NCBI GenBank assembly: GCA_019722365.1
Contig: JADFUC010001028.1
Span: forward strand, 248,001 to 312,000
Origin: Lithospermum erythrorhizon
Taxonomy: Eukaryota; Streptophyta; Magnoliopsida; Boraginales; Boraginaceae
Length of the DNA: 64,000 nt
Direction of reading: 5' to 3'
Shown: piece by piece, positions 1 through 12,920 of the stretch
Position numbering within the stretch: the first letter of the stretch is position 1
How the letters are laid out: each line of letters opens with the position of its first letter
Translations under genes and position numbers: made by a program
Notes under the pieces: model-generated
Seen by the model: only the letters and a program-made list of their open reading frames with translations
The model's database searches: none
What the model was told of the DNA's origin: nothing

Positions 1-211
1 TTTTTTTGCTTCTTGGTGGTATAGAAAGTTTACAACTTTATGCTTGTTTGCCTCCTATCGTACCTGAACAATGATTAAATCTTTATGACCAATTAGGCAT
101 ATTATTGAATTGGGTTGATATTTCAAATTCGTTTTTATTTTCACATACATTAGCACAAAAGAAGTTGTTCCATTATGTTAAGTTACGATTTTTCATGAGA
201 AGTTTGCAACC

Positions 212-695
212 TTTTCTTGTGTGGTAGATCTGGTTGATTGAGTTGGGTCTTGCAATATGATCCTTTTTTTGGTTGTTCAAGTTCTTGTTATTCTTTAATC
301 GATTTACTGTTGTATATTCCATGTGTTTGTAGATATTGTAGTACATTCCCGATTATTTGCCTTACGATACTGTTAGTTTTCTTGTGTGGTAGATCTGGTT
401 GATTGGGTTAGTCTTGCAATATGATCCTTTTTGTTGTTGTTTGAGATCATGTTATTCTTTAATCTATTTACTGTTATATATTCAATGTGTTTGTAGTATA
501 TATTGTATTCTTTGACTTACGATACTGTTAGTTTTCTTGTGTGGTAGATCTGGTTGATTAGGTTAGTCTTGCAGTTTGATACTTTTGTTGTTGTTTGAGT
601 TCTTGTTATTCTTTAATCTATTTACTGTTATTTATTCCATGTGTTTGTAGTATATTGTAGTACTGTCCTGATTCTTTGCCTTACGATACAGTAAG
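212..695 (+). repeat. Three-copy tandem repeat (~160 bp unit) in a TTL intron
   Basis: Three consecutive diverged copies begin near 212, 378 and 532. Each carries the segment TTCTTGTGTGGTAGATCTGG, then a TCTTGCAATATGATCC-like stretch, a TTATTCTTTAATC segment and an ending like CTTACGATACTGTTAG. Spacing between the GTGGTAGATC motifs is 165 and 155 bp. The array lies in the intron upstream of the exon at 906; the rest of 1-905 is T-rich intron sequence with no coding signal. Confidence 0.85.
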
Positions 696-905
696 TTTTC
701 CTTCTTCATAGAGGTTTCTAATTGTAAGATGTCATTTTGTTTGCTATATAATGTACTTTTACTAATCAGTGTTCACATGAGGCTTGGCCATAACTAAATC
801 TATTTTGATGTATCAATTTTTATTTTTTGTTAATTGATGATCTTGGTGTTCGGAAGTCCTATGGTATATTACGAATAAGAAATCTAATTGTGTTAATGGT
901 CGCAG

Positions 906-2543
906 TTTAGGACAGGTTGAAAATGCCAGGAGGCAATTTTCCTTCCCTGGGATACAGGTTGATCCAAATGAGATGCAAAAGTTGCAAATTGTGGAAATGC
1001 ATATAGGGAAGTGTAGTGATGCCCGAAGAGTTCATGATTGGGGAAGTGTCCTGAGGGAAACTGATGCTGCTATTGCTTCAGGTGCTGATTCCTCTCCTCA
1101 GGTAGGGAAACTTTCATCTTTCAGTTTTGTTGGTAGAATAAGTTACTCTCGACTGAACTCTTCAACATTGAATTTTTCAGCTATTTGCCTGTAGAGCAGA
1201 AGCTCTTCTTAAGCTCCACCGAGTGGATGATGCCAGCTTAAGCTTATCAGACGTGCCTAAATTTGAAGCAGCTACTGCATCTTACTCTCACTCTAAGTTT
1301 CATGGGATGCTATCTGAAGCATATCTATTGGTTGTTGGAGCTCAAATCGAATTGGCACGGGGAAGGTGAGCAACAAGGGTACCTGAAATAAATGTGAAAA
1401 TTGTCCTTCAGGATTTTGCAGAAGTTGACAGTAAATAATTGGTCTTTACAGGTTTGATAATGCTGTTACAACTGCAGACAAAGCAGCCCAAATAGACCCT
1501 CAAAATCGTGAAGTCTCAGCTTTACTAAGAAATGTAAGGCTTGTTGCTCGAGCTCGGGCTCGTGGCAATGATCTCTTCAAATCTGAAAGATTTACTGAAG
1601 CATGCTCAGCTTATGAGGAAGGTCTGAAGCTGGATCCCTCAAATTCAGTTCTGTACTGCAATAGAGCAGCTTGTTGGTATAAGCTTGGATTATGGGAGCG
1701 CTCTTTGGATGATTGCGATCAAGCTCTTCGCCTCCATCCCAATTATTCTAAAGCTTTACTGAGAAGGGCTGCTTCATACAGCAAGGTAATTTAGTTTCTG
1801 AAGAAGTTTCTAGCATATATTCATAGTAAAGATTCATGTGTTAATCATTGATATTGGTTACAGCTAGAACGGTGGGCTGAAGCTGTGAAAGACTATGAGG
1901 TTCTAAAAAGGGAGACTCCATATGACAGTGAGATTGCCGAGCAGTTGTTCCATGCTCGAGTTGCATTACGAAAATCCCGTGGAGAAGATGTTTCTAATAT
2001 GAAATTTGGAGGTGAGGTGGAGTTAGTTTTGGGCCTCGAGCAGTTTCGAGCAGCTGTGTCGTCACCCAGTAAGATTTCTGTGAATGTGGACCTCTGAAAC
2101 ATTTCCTCTATATTTTCTTACTGAATTCACCCTATCTGGATAATGCAGTTGCATCGGTGGTTCATTTCAAAGCGGCATCTGACACAAAATGCATGCAGCT
2201 TGCGCAGCACCTGGACGTATTATGCTCTCGTTATCCATCAATTAATTTTCTTAAGGTAAGATTTTCAAGGCACTTAAAACTATTACTTAAAGGGGATCAG
2301 AAGAACAATCAAGTTCTGCATCTCATATAAAACATATCGGAGTATTTATTAAGTCTCTGGTTTATCTTACAATGTTTCTTTTTATTGAAGGTGGATGTTG
2401 ATGAAAGCCAAGCAATCGCTAATTCTGAAAATGTTAAAATTGTACCGACAGTGAAGATCTATAAAAGTGGTAACCGGGTGAAAGAAATGGTCTGCCCAAG
2501 TCCGGAGGTTTTGGAGTCCTCAGTGAGGCATTACAGTGTCTAG
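906..2543 (+). CDS. TTL: TPR repeat-containing thioredoxin TTL-like, 3' part (5' end outside window)
   Basis: This is the C-terminal part of a TETRATRICOPEPTIDE THIOREDOXIN-LIKE protein, a plant scaffold family linked to osmotic stress and brassinosteroid signalling and to vesicle-associated complexes. Exons read at 906-1101, 1181-1365, 1452-1785, 1864-2068, 2149-2255 and 2391-2543; all junctions are GT-AG and keep frame. The first visible exon opens inside a codon, so upstream exons lie left of the window. TPR helices are visible, for example the exon from 1452 with [20 protein letters not shown], then [15 protein letters not shown] and the following [20 protein letters not shown]. The last two exons encode a thioredoxin-like fold ([49 protein letters not shown]). 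The redox CxxC pair is absent at the expected place, as is typical of TTL proteins, so it is probably not an active oxidoreductase. The stop is TAG at 2541. Identification is from recognised family motifs; the paralogue number is not assigned. Confidence 0.93.
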
Positions 2544-3580
2544 ACGACAAGAACCGGATGGAACTGTACTTGCACATCTCCACCACATTTCCAGTTACAA
2601 TCATCCCTCCTCCCTTCCGATGCCATGCCTGTAGAAATCAGACTTCATCAAGTAGTTTAGATCCCTTTTGCCATTGTCATTCATTGATTCATTCCTTATC
2701 TGGTCTCATGTGTCTCCCTATCTCTGTTACATTTCCAAATCCCCTTTTTTCTTTCAATGTTGGCCATCCATTTTTACTACCCCTATCTTCACCTGAGGGA
2801 AGAAATAGTTAGACATTTGTACAATGAATTCTACAAGATGGGGCATTTTTGTCCGAAATACATAAACATAATCATGGTTCAAAGTTCCGTTTTGGATATA
2901 GTATCGAAATGATAAAAATAAAAAATGTTTCGGAGACATTTTAAAAATATTTAAGGTTGGAAAATTCTGGACACTCAATAAAAGATATTTATATAAACAT
3001 AGATATTATAGCAAATTATAAAATATTCAACATGATTAATTAAATATAAAAGAAGACATTTTGAAATCAATGTTATGTAATTTAAAATGCTTGAAATAAA
3101 CTTTTGATGAAATTTTGGACTTTCAAATAAAATACGACTGTCGTGTTGCACGTCTCAAAAATTGATATAGAAATTAATTATTTTTTATAATCTAATTTCA
3201 CAATTTCCTCCACTAAATAAATCTTGAAGTAAAATAATAAGAAGTTTGATTAACAAATTGCATCTTCCATCCATTGGGAGAGATTTTAGTTTATGTAAAA
3301 TAATACTTTGTTTACAGGGAATCAACCAACGACAGAGAATACTAAAGGAGTCGCACACGCTTCGTCTTTAGTATTAAACAGAATAAAAGATAAATCTCAC
3401 TTGATTATACAATTTTAGAATACAATTCAAGGTTAGAAAAGATAAACGAGCAGGGATTAACTAAACAACAATTCAGATTCTTGTGAGCATTATCTTTCTT
3501 CAAATATCATGTATTCCATCAATTTCAAAACAACACATTGCAAATTTTGTTATTTTCTGGAACGACGAGTTTTGCCAACT
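2544..3580. other. Convergent intergenic region / 3' UTRs of TTL and UBC13-like genes
   Basis: This holds the 3' UTR of the TTL gene (C+T-rich up to about 2800, with an AATAAA-type signal near 2977) and the 3' flank of the E2 gene on the other strand. The two genes are convergent. The middle, about 2990-3450, is AT-rich. No further gene is seen. Confidence 0.6.
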
Positions 3581-6164
3581 TCATTCACCGCTTGCATATA
3601 GTCTTGTCCACTCTTTCGCTGAAGGATACAAACAAATAAGTTGCCAGAAAAAAACTTGTGTAAATGATGAGAGAGTATTGCAGTTTATTGGTCAATATCA
3701 CACTGGGGAAAAGGGGCAATACAGTCGGGTGGCTTTTGCATATACCTGTTTCAACTGCTTCGGCCTCATTTGTTTTCCAATGCTTTGCTATGTTTTCAGA
3801 TAGTGGATCATCTGGATTTGGAGCACTCAAAAGGGCTTGAATGCTACAAGAACAAGTGGCCATTTCATGAGTACAAACACAGTAACAACGAGCCAGGAGG
3901 AACAGCGAAACAAGCAATACTTTCAACTAAAAGATATTCCTTGTCAAGTGATTTGAAGTGATGTTTTAAACTCATTTCTTGGAGTGGAACTAAATTGAAC
4001 ATTTTGATTACAGCAATCTTTGCGATAGAGGTGAAGCCCCAATGTGATTCAAATCTTAAAATTATACTAGTAATACCTTAGAAGTACAGTTCGAATTTGA
4101 AGAGCAGGACTCCACTTATCCTTGAGAATATCGAGGCATATCCGTCCCAACTGCATTATAAAAGCTTCAATGATTAAAAACACTCATATCGATAATTATA
4201 AGTTGACAAGAATCAAATGTGTAACAACAAACCTTATCAATGTTGGGATGGTAAATTTTAGTCAGAAACCGAACCTGTTCAAAGAGGAATATGAAAGGTG
4301 AGTACTGTGGTCATTACACACCATGGGAAATACCTCTAGCATAGTTCGAATCTTACCAAAGAATCAACAACTGATATACAGTGAGTCGGTGACACAAAAT
4401 ATTTTCAGCTGTTATATATAAACTCACTAGAGAAGAAATGCATAATATAGCTGGATGTCCATACATATTGAACAGTGCATTCCACATGCAGATACAATCA
4501 TGTGCATGAAAAATTAATGAGTACCTTCTTTTGGGCAGTAGAAATACATAAACAAACCATTTATGCGATATACCACTCTACATACATACTCTTTTGTCAA
4601 GTAATTTTTTTTGTACAAGGGCACTTGGGAAATCTTGGGAATGCTTAATCGATGATTTCAACATTCAAAATAGGACATGATTCTAAAATTTCCTAAAGTG
4701 GAAAATCTCACATTCTATCTAAGATGAAGGTAGTCTAATTTCTCCTCCTTTACGCATCAGGCACTACCTAACATTATCAATCGCAAACTAAAAATTTAAT
4801 GGTTGGCAAAAGAGAAAAACAAGATCAATTTGCTTAGGCCAAAGATGAAGAAGTCAAGTATTAAGCATCATAATCCAACACCCATTTTGATCAAAAATAA
4901 AAAATAATCCAACACCCAGTAAATAATTCCTAGACTTACCTTCGGAGCAGCCATTGGATACTCTTCAGGCAAAAACAGTTCCAACTTAAAGACACCTCCT
5001 AAAAGAAATTAAACCAAAAATATAGGTAACACAAAAAAAGCCAAATCATTAATACCATCGATATTGAAATGCAACTACTAGTTAAAGATCTGGATTTATT
5101 TGAACTTATAATGTATATAAATACAACATAAAAGACTAGAAGAAATGCTTAACAACGAGGGAAAGACTATTTCAATGATGATTGTTCTCGTTACAGCAAA
5201 TGGTTCTATCATTCTGGTATATTTATCCAAATGAAGTGAGAACAGAAAAATGTTAACGTGAATGTTATCATAGTATCGGATACCTTCATAAGGAGACTGT
5301 GATGGGCCTAGAATCATGACATTGAAATACCGCATATTCTCCTCAGATGGAGATGCACTAATTCCAGGCGCTGCATTACAAAAATCTATCAATCAATCAC
5401 TCGAGCCCATCTAAATTAAACCGACCAATGGTTTAGTAACAATAACAACATCCACCAATGCCTTTAAAGTGGCTCCCGCCTAGGCAAGTTAGACCCAGGA
5501 GGGGGGGGGATCAGGTCGTAATGTTGGACGAACCCTTACATAACAGAGAGGTTGTTTCAACAGATTAGACGATATCCACTCAACCATAATACATTTAATC
5601 CGTTAACAACAATAAAACATCATTTTGACATTACACTCGACCTTTATAGGACTCCAAATCAAACCTACAGCGTCACCCAAAACAAATAAACACTACCTCC
5701 ATAGTCCATCCCCAAAACACCGTTGAGTTTCATTTCCAATAATCAAAACTAGCAAACATTACAGCTTCAATTGACAAACACAACTTTGATTCGAATCAAA
5801 CTTATCATTCCAATAGCAAAGCAGGCTAAAAATACTATATTCTGATATATCTTCACAACAACCTATACAAAATATAAAAAAAGACCAACTATCAAAATTC
5901 AAAACCTGACGATCTTTTAGCAACAAACGAAGTAATCAAATACTCTAAACTAAAACTAAAAATAATAAATTTACTTAATAAGATATATATATATATATAT
6001 TACCTGGTTCACTAAGAAGGCGTTGAGTTTCCTGATAGATAATTAACAATAAAAAAATAATTAAAATACAAAAAATGAATGAATAAAAACCCTAAAAAGC
6101 AAGAGATAAAGAGATCCGGGGGGGTGACCTTGATTATTCTTCGGGGCAAATTGCTATTAGCCAT
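3581..6164 (-). CDS. UBC35: Ubiquitin-conjugating enzyme E2, Ubc13 type (UBC35/UBC36-like), complete
   Basis: This is an E2 that, with a Uev partner, builds Lys63-linked ubiquitin chains in DNA-damage tolerance, iron and immune signalling. I read eight exons on the minus strand: 6129-6164, 6004-6031, 5284-5370, 4940-4998, 4233-4274, 4077-4150, 3746-3843 and 3581-3618. They total 462 nt, i.e. 153 residues, the usual plant Ubc13 length. The protein begins [12 protein letters not shown] and continues [59 protein letters not shown] and [20 protein letters not shown], with the catalytic Cys in GRICLDIL, and ends RLYASGE. The HPN tripeptide before the active Cys is intact. Exon 2 is only 28 nt, so de novo gene finders may miss it; the exon 1 donor is GTCACC, weaker than usual. 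The start is fixed by the conserved N-terminus. The symbol follows the Arabidopsis pair UBC35/UBC36; which one is orthologous cannot be decided here. Confidence 0.95.
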
Positions 6165-9100
6165 TAATTTGGTAACTAATTGTGAAATTAAAATCCAAAG
6201 TTTGGTGGTTTTGTTCTTCTTCTGATGCAACTTTGACAGAGTTTACGCTAAACTTTTATTTATGGACCTCAAAATCAATCGACTATCATTATATTCATCT
6301 GCTTATTTCGCAATTTCACTTGCCTCACTTGTTATATTCACAGGCAAAATTGTCATTTTACCGAAAAAAATATTATTTGATAATGTGTATAGTGTTTATC
6401 GTCATTTCATCCGTTTCAATTCAATTTTTGAATATATTAAATTAAGAAAAATGCAAAGATTTAGTACATTTTAAGTTTTTAATTTCTATCAAGTTTTAAT
6501 AATGTACTAATACAAAAATGTACACAAATAAAATTTCATTTTTCTCAATTAATGTGTAACATGTATATATGTAATATATTTAGAAGTTAATATATTAGTC
6601 ATAGTGAAGAAGAATCTATATGATATCCAATACATTTAGAAATATTTTTGTTCGAAAAATGGGTTGAATTGTATTTTTTACAAAGTTTATTAATATGTGG
6701 ACAAAAAGGTGTTAATCTTGGAAAATTTCTGTTCGATTTTTTTTAATTAAAAGTATTAAATTAATGCTACACATATCACGCTATTGACATTTGACATGAA
6801 AGTATATATTACAAACTAATTTTGACATCAATCTTCCGTTGAAATTCTCAAAAAATTCCAATCGCACTCACCTTTTCTCAATGTTTGTCAAAATCTCAAG
6901 CTCGTAAAATTCCGATCCAGAGTAAAATTTAAATAAAGATTCTATCTCATTAGTTTAACCATATATATCATTGATCAATTATATTTGGTTTCAATTTTAA
7001 ATAATGTCTCATTTTTAATGTTCTAATTTTAATTTCAAGTTATTTAAAAAATCGATTTCGAATCTAAAGCAGTACCTAGCATTTTCCTGTTATATTAACT
7101 ATCATGTTTTTGTTTTAAATTATCTTGGATGTTTGATGTTAATCGGTGATGAACAATGATACATGTGTTTCACAACAAATACTATATTGGTTCTAGACCT
7201 CGAAGGTAATTCTTGCTAATAAACACTCAACTAGATAACAATTATATGATACATGTGTTTGGAGATAGAGATTGCAAACTATCTTGGATAAGAATTTTTG
7301 CTGAAATTCAACTAAACATACTACACCACACCTTTTGACTAGTTTGCATACAAAAATAAAATTTAACACAATTAAATGAATTAAATGCGTTGGTGTTTAT
7401 ATCAAACCAACAAAGCAATGTGATATGCATGAGTACTCCTTCCAATTGAGAATAAATTCAAGAATACTCATATCAACAAAATATACATTTTCTTCTTCAT
7501 TCCCCTTATTCTCTTTATCATTTGGAAGAAATACAATCATTATTACTTTTTTTAAAGTTTTCTACTAAAACATAAATGTAAGTTTCTATTTTCAATTTAT
7601 GTAAAACAAACATTAGCATAATTTCCAAATTATTTTTGTTTTCAAAAAATTACTAGAGTTTTTCGAATTTTTGATTATTCTCTATTTTCGATAGAATTTA
7701 TTTTCAAAAAATTATTTTGCTTTCTCAAAAAATTAGTAGATTAGAATTTGTTTCCAAAAAAAATTATTTTGTTTTCAAAAAAATTACGAGTTCTAGGATA
7801 TAAATATTGTGTATATTGTCATGGATTAATATTCGAAATTTAAAAAGATTTAATTTGTTATTTCGATATTATATCTTCAACTACATAAGCCTCAATATAT
7901 AATAAGCCTTCTCCACGCATTTTGATAATTTCAATTATTAATTACTCTCTATTTCCCGATTTAATCCTTTAAATATTTTTTTCAAATAATATTAATTACG
8001 AAATATATTTTATTTGTTCAAACTTTTTGTAGTACTATATTTCAAGCATTTTAAATTAGGACAAAAGGTAAAAGGATTTTATCACTTTTATTTAAGCTGA
8101 AGCTATTGCCTCACGATCACTTATATTTCAAAAGCGCCCTAATGATCACTTATGCTTTCAAAATCGATTCAATGCAGATTTCGCTTAATTTTCTCTAAGC
8201 TCGTTAATTGACACTTTTAAAAGATTTTAGTAATTTCATACCTATTTTTAAAAAGAGAGCAAGCTGCGGAGCATAAAATCACTGATCGATCATTTTGGAG
8301 CGCTTTAAATGTCACGTGATACCCATACGATTCACCAACGGAAACTTAATGCGAAATTGTACAAACTACCAATCGAGATCGATTTTGAAACATGTCACCT
8401 AATCGGTAATTCTAAACATAAATGATCGACTCCACTTCAGCTAATCCAAACATAAACGATCCTTCCTCAGCTGTTTCTTTTTTTTTTTCTAATTTTTGTA
8501 CGAATGACTAAAATGCCCCTAAAAAAATGGTGCCATAATTAACTTTATACTTAACAAAAAATCAATAAAGCATCAACCTAGTATCTGATTAAACATAAGA
8601 ATGATCTGGGACCTTTGAACATATGATCGAATCTACCATAACCCAAATATAAGCCGATCATCCCCGCTGGCCTTGAATTATATTCTCTTAGCTTTCAATT
8701 TACTTGATCATGTTATAAAAGCTCTCATTTCCTTTTTACTTGATCATATAGGATTTTAATGAAATTTTATCTTAATTTTTTCACTTTTATCAATTCATAA
8801 AATACTTTTTATCTTCATATTCAACTAAAGTGATTTTTGATAAATTACATTTTAGATAAATTAATAATATACAACTTATCTCGAGTTTTCAAAATTTCAC
8901 ATTGTTTTTTAAATTTTTTCTATATCGCTTAAAATGCTTATTTTATCATTCAAACTACGATCGAAAACTAAACTTCAACCATTGACATAACATGATGTAT
9001 TTAGTCATTTTCCGTGGTTTAAAAGTTTCTGAATTTTTCAGCACGTTAACCCCCCTTAACATCCAAAAACAAACCTCTGATTACGTTGATGAATGGCTAG

Positions 9101-9228
9101 CTGCCAACACAACTTAGTGCTGCCATCATATGAATGTACAAGACAAAAAATGTGTATTGTGCTATTTTGTAGATCACTCATCTCCCTTGGCATGGAAACA
9201 TAGATAATTTATGTTTCTAATGATGTGG
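6165..9228. other. AT-rich intergenic region between UBC13-like and Rab3GAP2-like genes
   Basis: This contains the presumed promoter side of the E2 gene. About 6480-8050 is very AT-rich without coding signal; 7630-7790 is a low-complexity run repeating TTTTCAAAAAATTA-like blocks. A MITE-like inverted-repeat element lies at 8091-8446 and is listed separately. From 8450 to 9228 I see only AT-rich spacer. Confidence 0.6.
8091..8446. mobile_element. MITE-like element with long imperfect terminal inverted repeats
   Basis: The left end (TTTAAGCTGAAGC, then CGATCACTTATATTTC) is the imperfect inverted complement of the right end (AAACATAAATGATCG, then CACTTCAGCTAAT). The complementarity continues inward: TTTCAAAATCGATT near 8157 pairs with ATCGATTTTGAAA near 8380. 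The element is about 355 bp and has no coding capacity. A further partial match (AAGAATGATC, then a CCGATCATCC segment) lies at about 8590-8665, so the true right boundary may differ. The superfamily is not identified. Confidence 0.6.
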
Positions 9229-12200
9229 TCAACTAAGAGATCGATTAAGGACTGATATTTGACCTGAATCTCCATTCAATATGAATACTTCCAAAGGAAT
9301 ATAATGTGATGGTGACACCATAGAACTGAATCGATAAGTTGGCTGCAATATTTTGCTGCCTTTGGGACATGGGAATGTCAAAAGACGATTACCAGTTCTC
9401 ATCTGCCAAACCTGCAAGGTAAGTCATGTTCAGCATCTTCACATTTTCAAGTACCAGCAAGAGTAGCGATGTCAGGAACCAAAAACACCATATAGATTCT
9501 CCACTTACCTCAACGATTCCCTTACGAGGAGCATGAATGGCCAGGCAGAGGCAATAATCACTCTTTACATGTTCATAATAAGCAGGTTGCGATGATGAGG
9601 GTTTATTGACGAGCATCTCCAGAAATAAACAGTTTGCATCACGATATCCCTGTTTACAAGTAGGATAAGCAGCAACATCAGTGAACATATACACGCTACC
9701 GCGGGAAGAAAGGGAGGAGCTCTGTACCTTCCATAATCGTACTACCACGAGGGCTTGGGTGTCCAAGAGCAGAATTCGACCAAGGGAATCAGTTATGGCT
9801 GCCAAAGTCCCACTAGGAGATAATGTCAGCTTCTCACCCTTCCGAGGATGATCTTTTAGACAAGTCAGTGAAGAAGCTGACAAGCAAAGATTTAGAACAA
9901 GGCTACTCAACAGGAACCAAAGGACCATGGCTAAGACTGGATTTAACATAACATAATTTAGGAAATAATATCACTAGATGCAACAGAATGAAAGAACTAT
10001 AGCGTTATATATGCCATTTTTTGTGCAACTTTCATGACCAAAACCCAAAACCCTCGAAACAGTTTTCTTTCCTCTTTTCCTATATGGTGCATGTAGACAT
10101 CGTGATACTACACTGATTAAAAGTTACAGAGATGAAATATAATACGATACTAGTTCCTTAAATAGGAATCAAGGATTATTTCAGGGGAACTGATTTGGAT
10201 ACTCTTAAAATGTCTACTTCTGCACATTTGAAGCAAACATTCATGTATTATAGATTTGTAAGCCGAAGTTGTCAATATCGTCAGAAAATGGAGACAATAA
10301 GTTCTGAACAATAATGTGAGCTTTCTAACTATAACACAGAATTTGGATAGAGAGAATCGAATTTGGAAAACATTATACACACAACATCATAAAATTAAGC
10401 CATAGCTTAACATGCTTGTCTCAAACTCTCAAAATACACATGCAATTGTAATAGTTATCAAGTGCTACTATGCTAAGCATTGTAATTAGGTTTTATGAAC
10501 GAAAACATCTCACACTTCACAAACTTAAGCCTTGAAAGACACGGCATTTCAAAGCATATACGGTACCTTGAGCAAATGGTTGAGGCTTGGCTTCTGGTTT
10601 CTTTTGAGGGGCACTTTTACTCCACCATATCATTTTTGATAATGATGAAATAGTTGAGAATGTAGCAGGTACAACCCTAGATAGAATTGCTCCAACAATG
10701 GATCTACTTCTGTTCTCAGAAAGTCTTATAAAGATATTGACAAATAAAAAGAAAAATCAGATCTCATCCAAGTGAATTGATAACTGATGTGATTAAACAG
10801 GAGCATTAATAATAGCATACATCTCTGGTCAAGTTTCCATCAGACTAACCTATATGCTGAAATCACAGCATCACGTCCTATAGCGATGGCACGATAGTAA
10901 CGTTGATTTGACTGCCCTAAAACAAGAAATCTTGAATTCATGACCAGGAGCTCAGGTATTTACCGAAATTGAACAGTATGAATTGAAAAAAAGGAAAATA
11001 AACATGAATTAAAGATCTAAAATACCAACACAACGAAACTCCAAATAATAAGCATACAATAATTGTTATTCTTTTCCTAGTTGAAAAAAGATATTTTCTT
11101 CCCAAGACCGACAACTACTAATTTGGCCTTGGAAAAACTATTATAGCAACTTGGAGTTGATAGGTGAAGAATTTAGTACCTGAAGTTCCATCAGTGGAGG
11201 GGGCATGACGCCTGTTATAGCGCCATCTAGACATGCACCATACTTGGTAATATTCCAAAGCTGGTAAGGAAGTCTTGCAAAAGAATTTTCAGAGTTTTCT
11301 GGATCCATATTATTAGAAGTTTGAACCAAATACTCAGACTCCTTTTCCTGGAACCATCTATGAAGCATATTCTGCATGTCCATTTGATTCAGATAGGGCA
11401 GGAAAAAGAACATAATGATTCACGCTCAAAGAGAAAACATAACTTAAATGAATACCTTAATATCAGATCCATCAAAACGGGCAATTGATCCTGAGAAAAC
11501 TGCACAAACCTCCTCCGAAGATATATCTTGTGTAAGATCTCCCTTAGTTTCTCGAACTCTGAACTTAAGAATCTTACCGGTGTACACAATCTGCGTGAGA
11601 GAAGTTGGCAAAGTGTTTTGAATAGTCTATGCATAAAAGCCACATGGTACAGAACATCCCATCAGAAAAAATTTAATCTTTCAATAGCAGTTAACTTATC
11701 AAAATCCCTTCCAATAAAAAACATTGCACCAGGCCACAATGGAGGCAATGGCACTGCCACAATGCCGCCATTGGAAAAACTCTCTCCTCAACGTATCCTA
11801 TGGCAACATGCCGCCGCCTCACCACTGCCATTAACTATGGGCCTCATGCATTTCCCAAACATTTTCTCATGTAAACCTCTTATACTAGTATCATTTGGAG
11901 TAAAAAAAGGGCATCCTGATGAAATCATTCCGAATATAGTCAATAAACTACTGTTTCTAAAATACACTACTGCCTAAGGTGATCTATAACAAGGAGCATA
12001 TTTCTCAACAAAAAATTGCCTGAGATCCCGAATGCAATCCTTCCGAATTATACCACTACCTTCAGATTTCGATTTCCATATTTTGACTTAACCTATAATC
12101 AAATGACTTGAGTACTTATATAGCTATTCTTAACCACACTAAATTGAGAAGCAGTGAGGAGTAATAATCAGCAATGAAGGGGAAAGGGGTGCAAAATTGC

Positions 12201-12920
12201 TTTATCAAAAAAGAAGAACACCATTTACTCCCTTCATCCTAAATGATCCTTTACTTCAGAATTTTCCTAAAACTTTATGCAAAATTAAATAGTTCTAACA
12301 AATATTGATGGGCGTACATAAAAAAATATCGACTTTTCAATATACTTTACTATTACCTCGATATCTATCAATATAAGTGATTGTTTGTTTAGACTAAAAT
12401 TACATAATTAAACATATAAGTATATTTTCTATTTTGTCATTCATTAATTAAAGTTAATACTTTTAAATGTCAAAAAGTGTAAACATAGTGAAAAATATAT
12501 GGAGTAAGTATTAAAATACTAATTTCTATTAAAATAAAATCGTCTATCAATTAAGATGGTAAAATTTATTAAAATTACCTGTTTATGAATAAGGTGACCC
12601 TGGAGAGAATAAACCAACAAGTACCCACAAGACGTCCCGATAGCCAAAACGGCGAGATCATGAAACACGAGCCACTCAAGAGCCGAAATAAACTCCGACT
12701 CGATCGGGGACAGATCGGGTCGGATCTTGACGGGGTGGTGTCGTGATCCGACTTTAATGACGAGGACTTGGGTTCGAGTGGAGAGAGCGAGGGAGTGAGT
12801 GTCGAGTGCGATGAGGAGGTTGGGGTCGTTCACTAACCACCCTTCTTTTCCCGCTCCTACTTCGCTTAGATCGAATGATGATATGTTGCCTACCTCCCTC
12901 GTGTGTGATCGACGGGCCAT
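9229..12920 (-). CDS. Rab3 GTPase-activating protein regulatory subunit-like (RAB3GAP2 N-terminal domain), complete
   Basis: This resembles the N-terminal domain of the non-catalytic Rab3GAP subunit, which in animals works with RAB3GAP1 on Rab3 and Rab18 in membrane traffic. Eight exons on the minus strand: 12579-12920, 11456-11590, 11180-11371, 10850-10911, 10567-10724, 9728-9876, 9509-9649 and 9229-9411. They total 1362 nt, i.e. 453 residues. All introns are GT-AG and phases agree. For exon 4 the second of two nearby AGs (GGGCAG, then TCA) is needed to keep frame. Recognisable blocks are GAGKEGWLVNDPNLLIALDT, EFISALEWLVFHDLAVLAIG followed by TSCGYLLVYSLQGH, SGSIARFDGSDIKNMLHRW, AIAIGRDAVISAYR, LSPSGTLAAITDSLGRILLL and GYRDANCLFLEML, a beta-propeller-like pattern. 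It is much shorter than animal RAB3GAP2, as expected for plant members. The role in plants is inferred from the family only. Confidence 0.9.
12225..12509. mobile_element. Stowaway-like MITE in intron 1 of the Rab3GAP2-like gene
   Basis: The ends TACTCCCTTCAT and ATATATGGAGTA are inverted and match the TACTCCCTCCRT terminus usual for plant Stowaway (Tc1/mariner-derived) elements. The interior is AT-rich and noncoding. It lies inside the 865..990-bp class first intron (11591-12578). Divergent termini lower confidence. Confidence 0.45.

Noticed and set aside
3483..3803. Plus-strand frame over the last exons of the E2 gene
   Set aside because: It is antisense to conserved Ubc13 exons 7 and 8.
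11528..11977. 149-residue plus-strand frame
   Set aside because: It overlaps exon 2 and intron 1 of the Rab3GAP2-like gene on the other strand and resembles no family.
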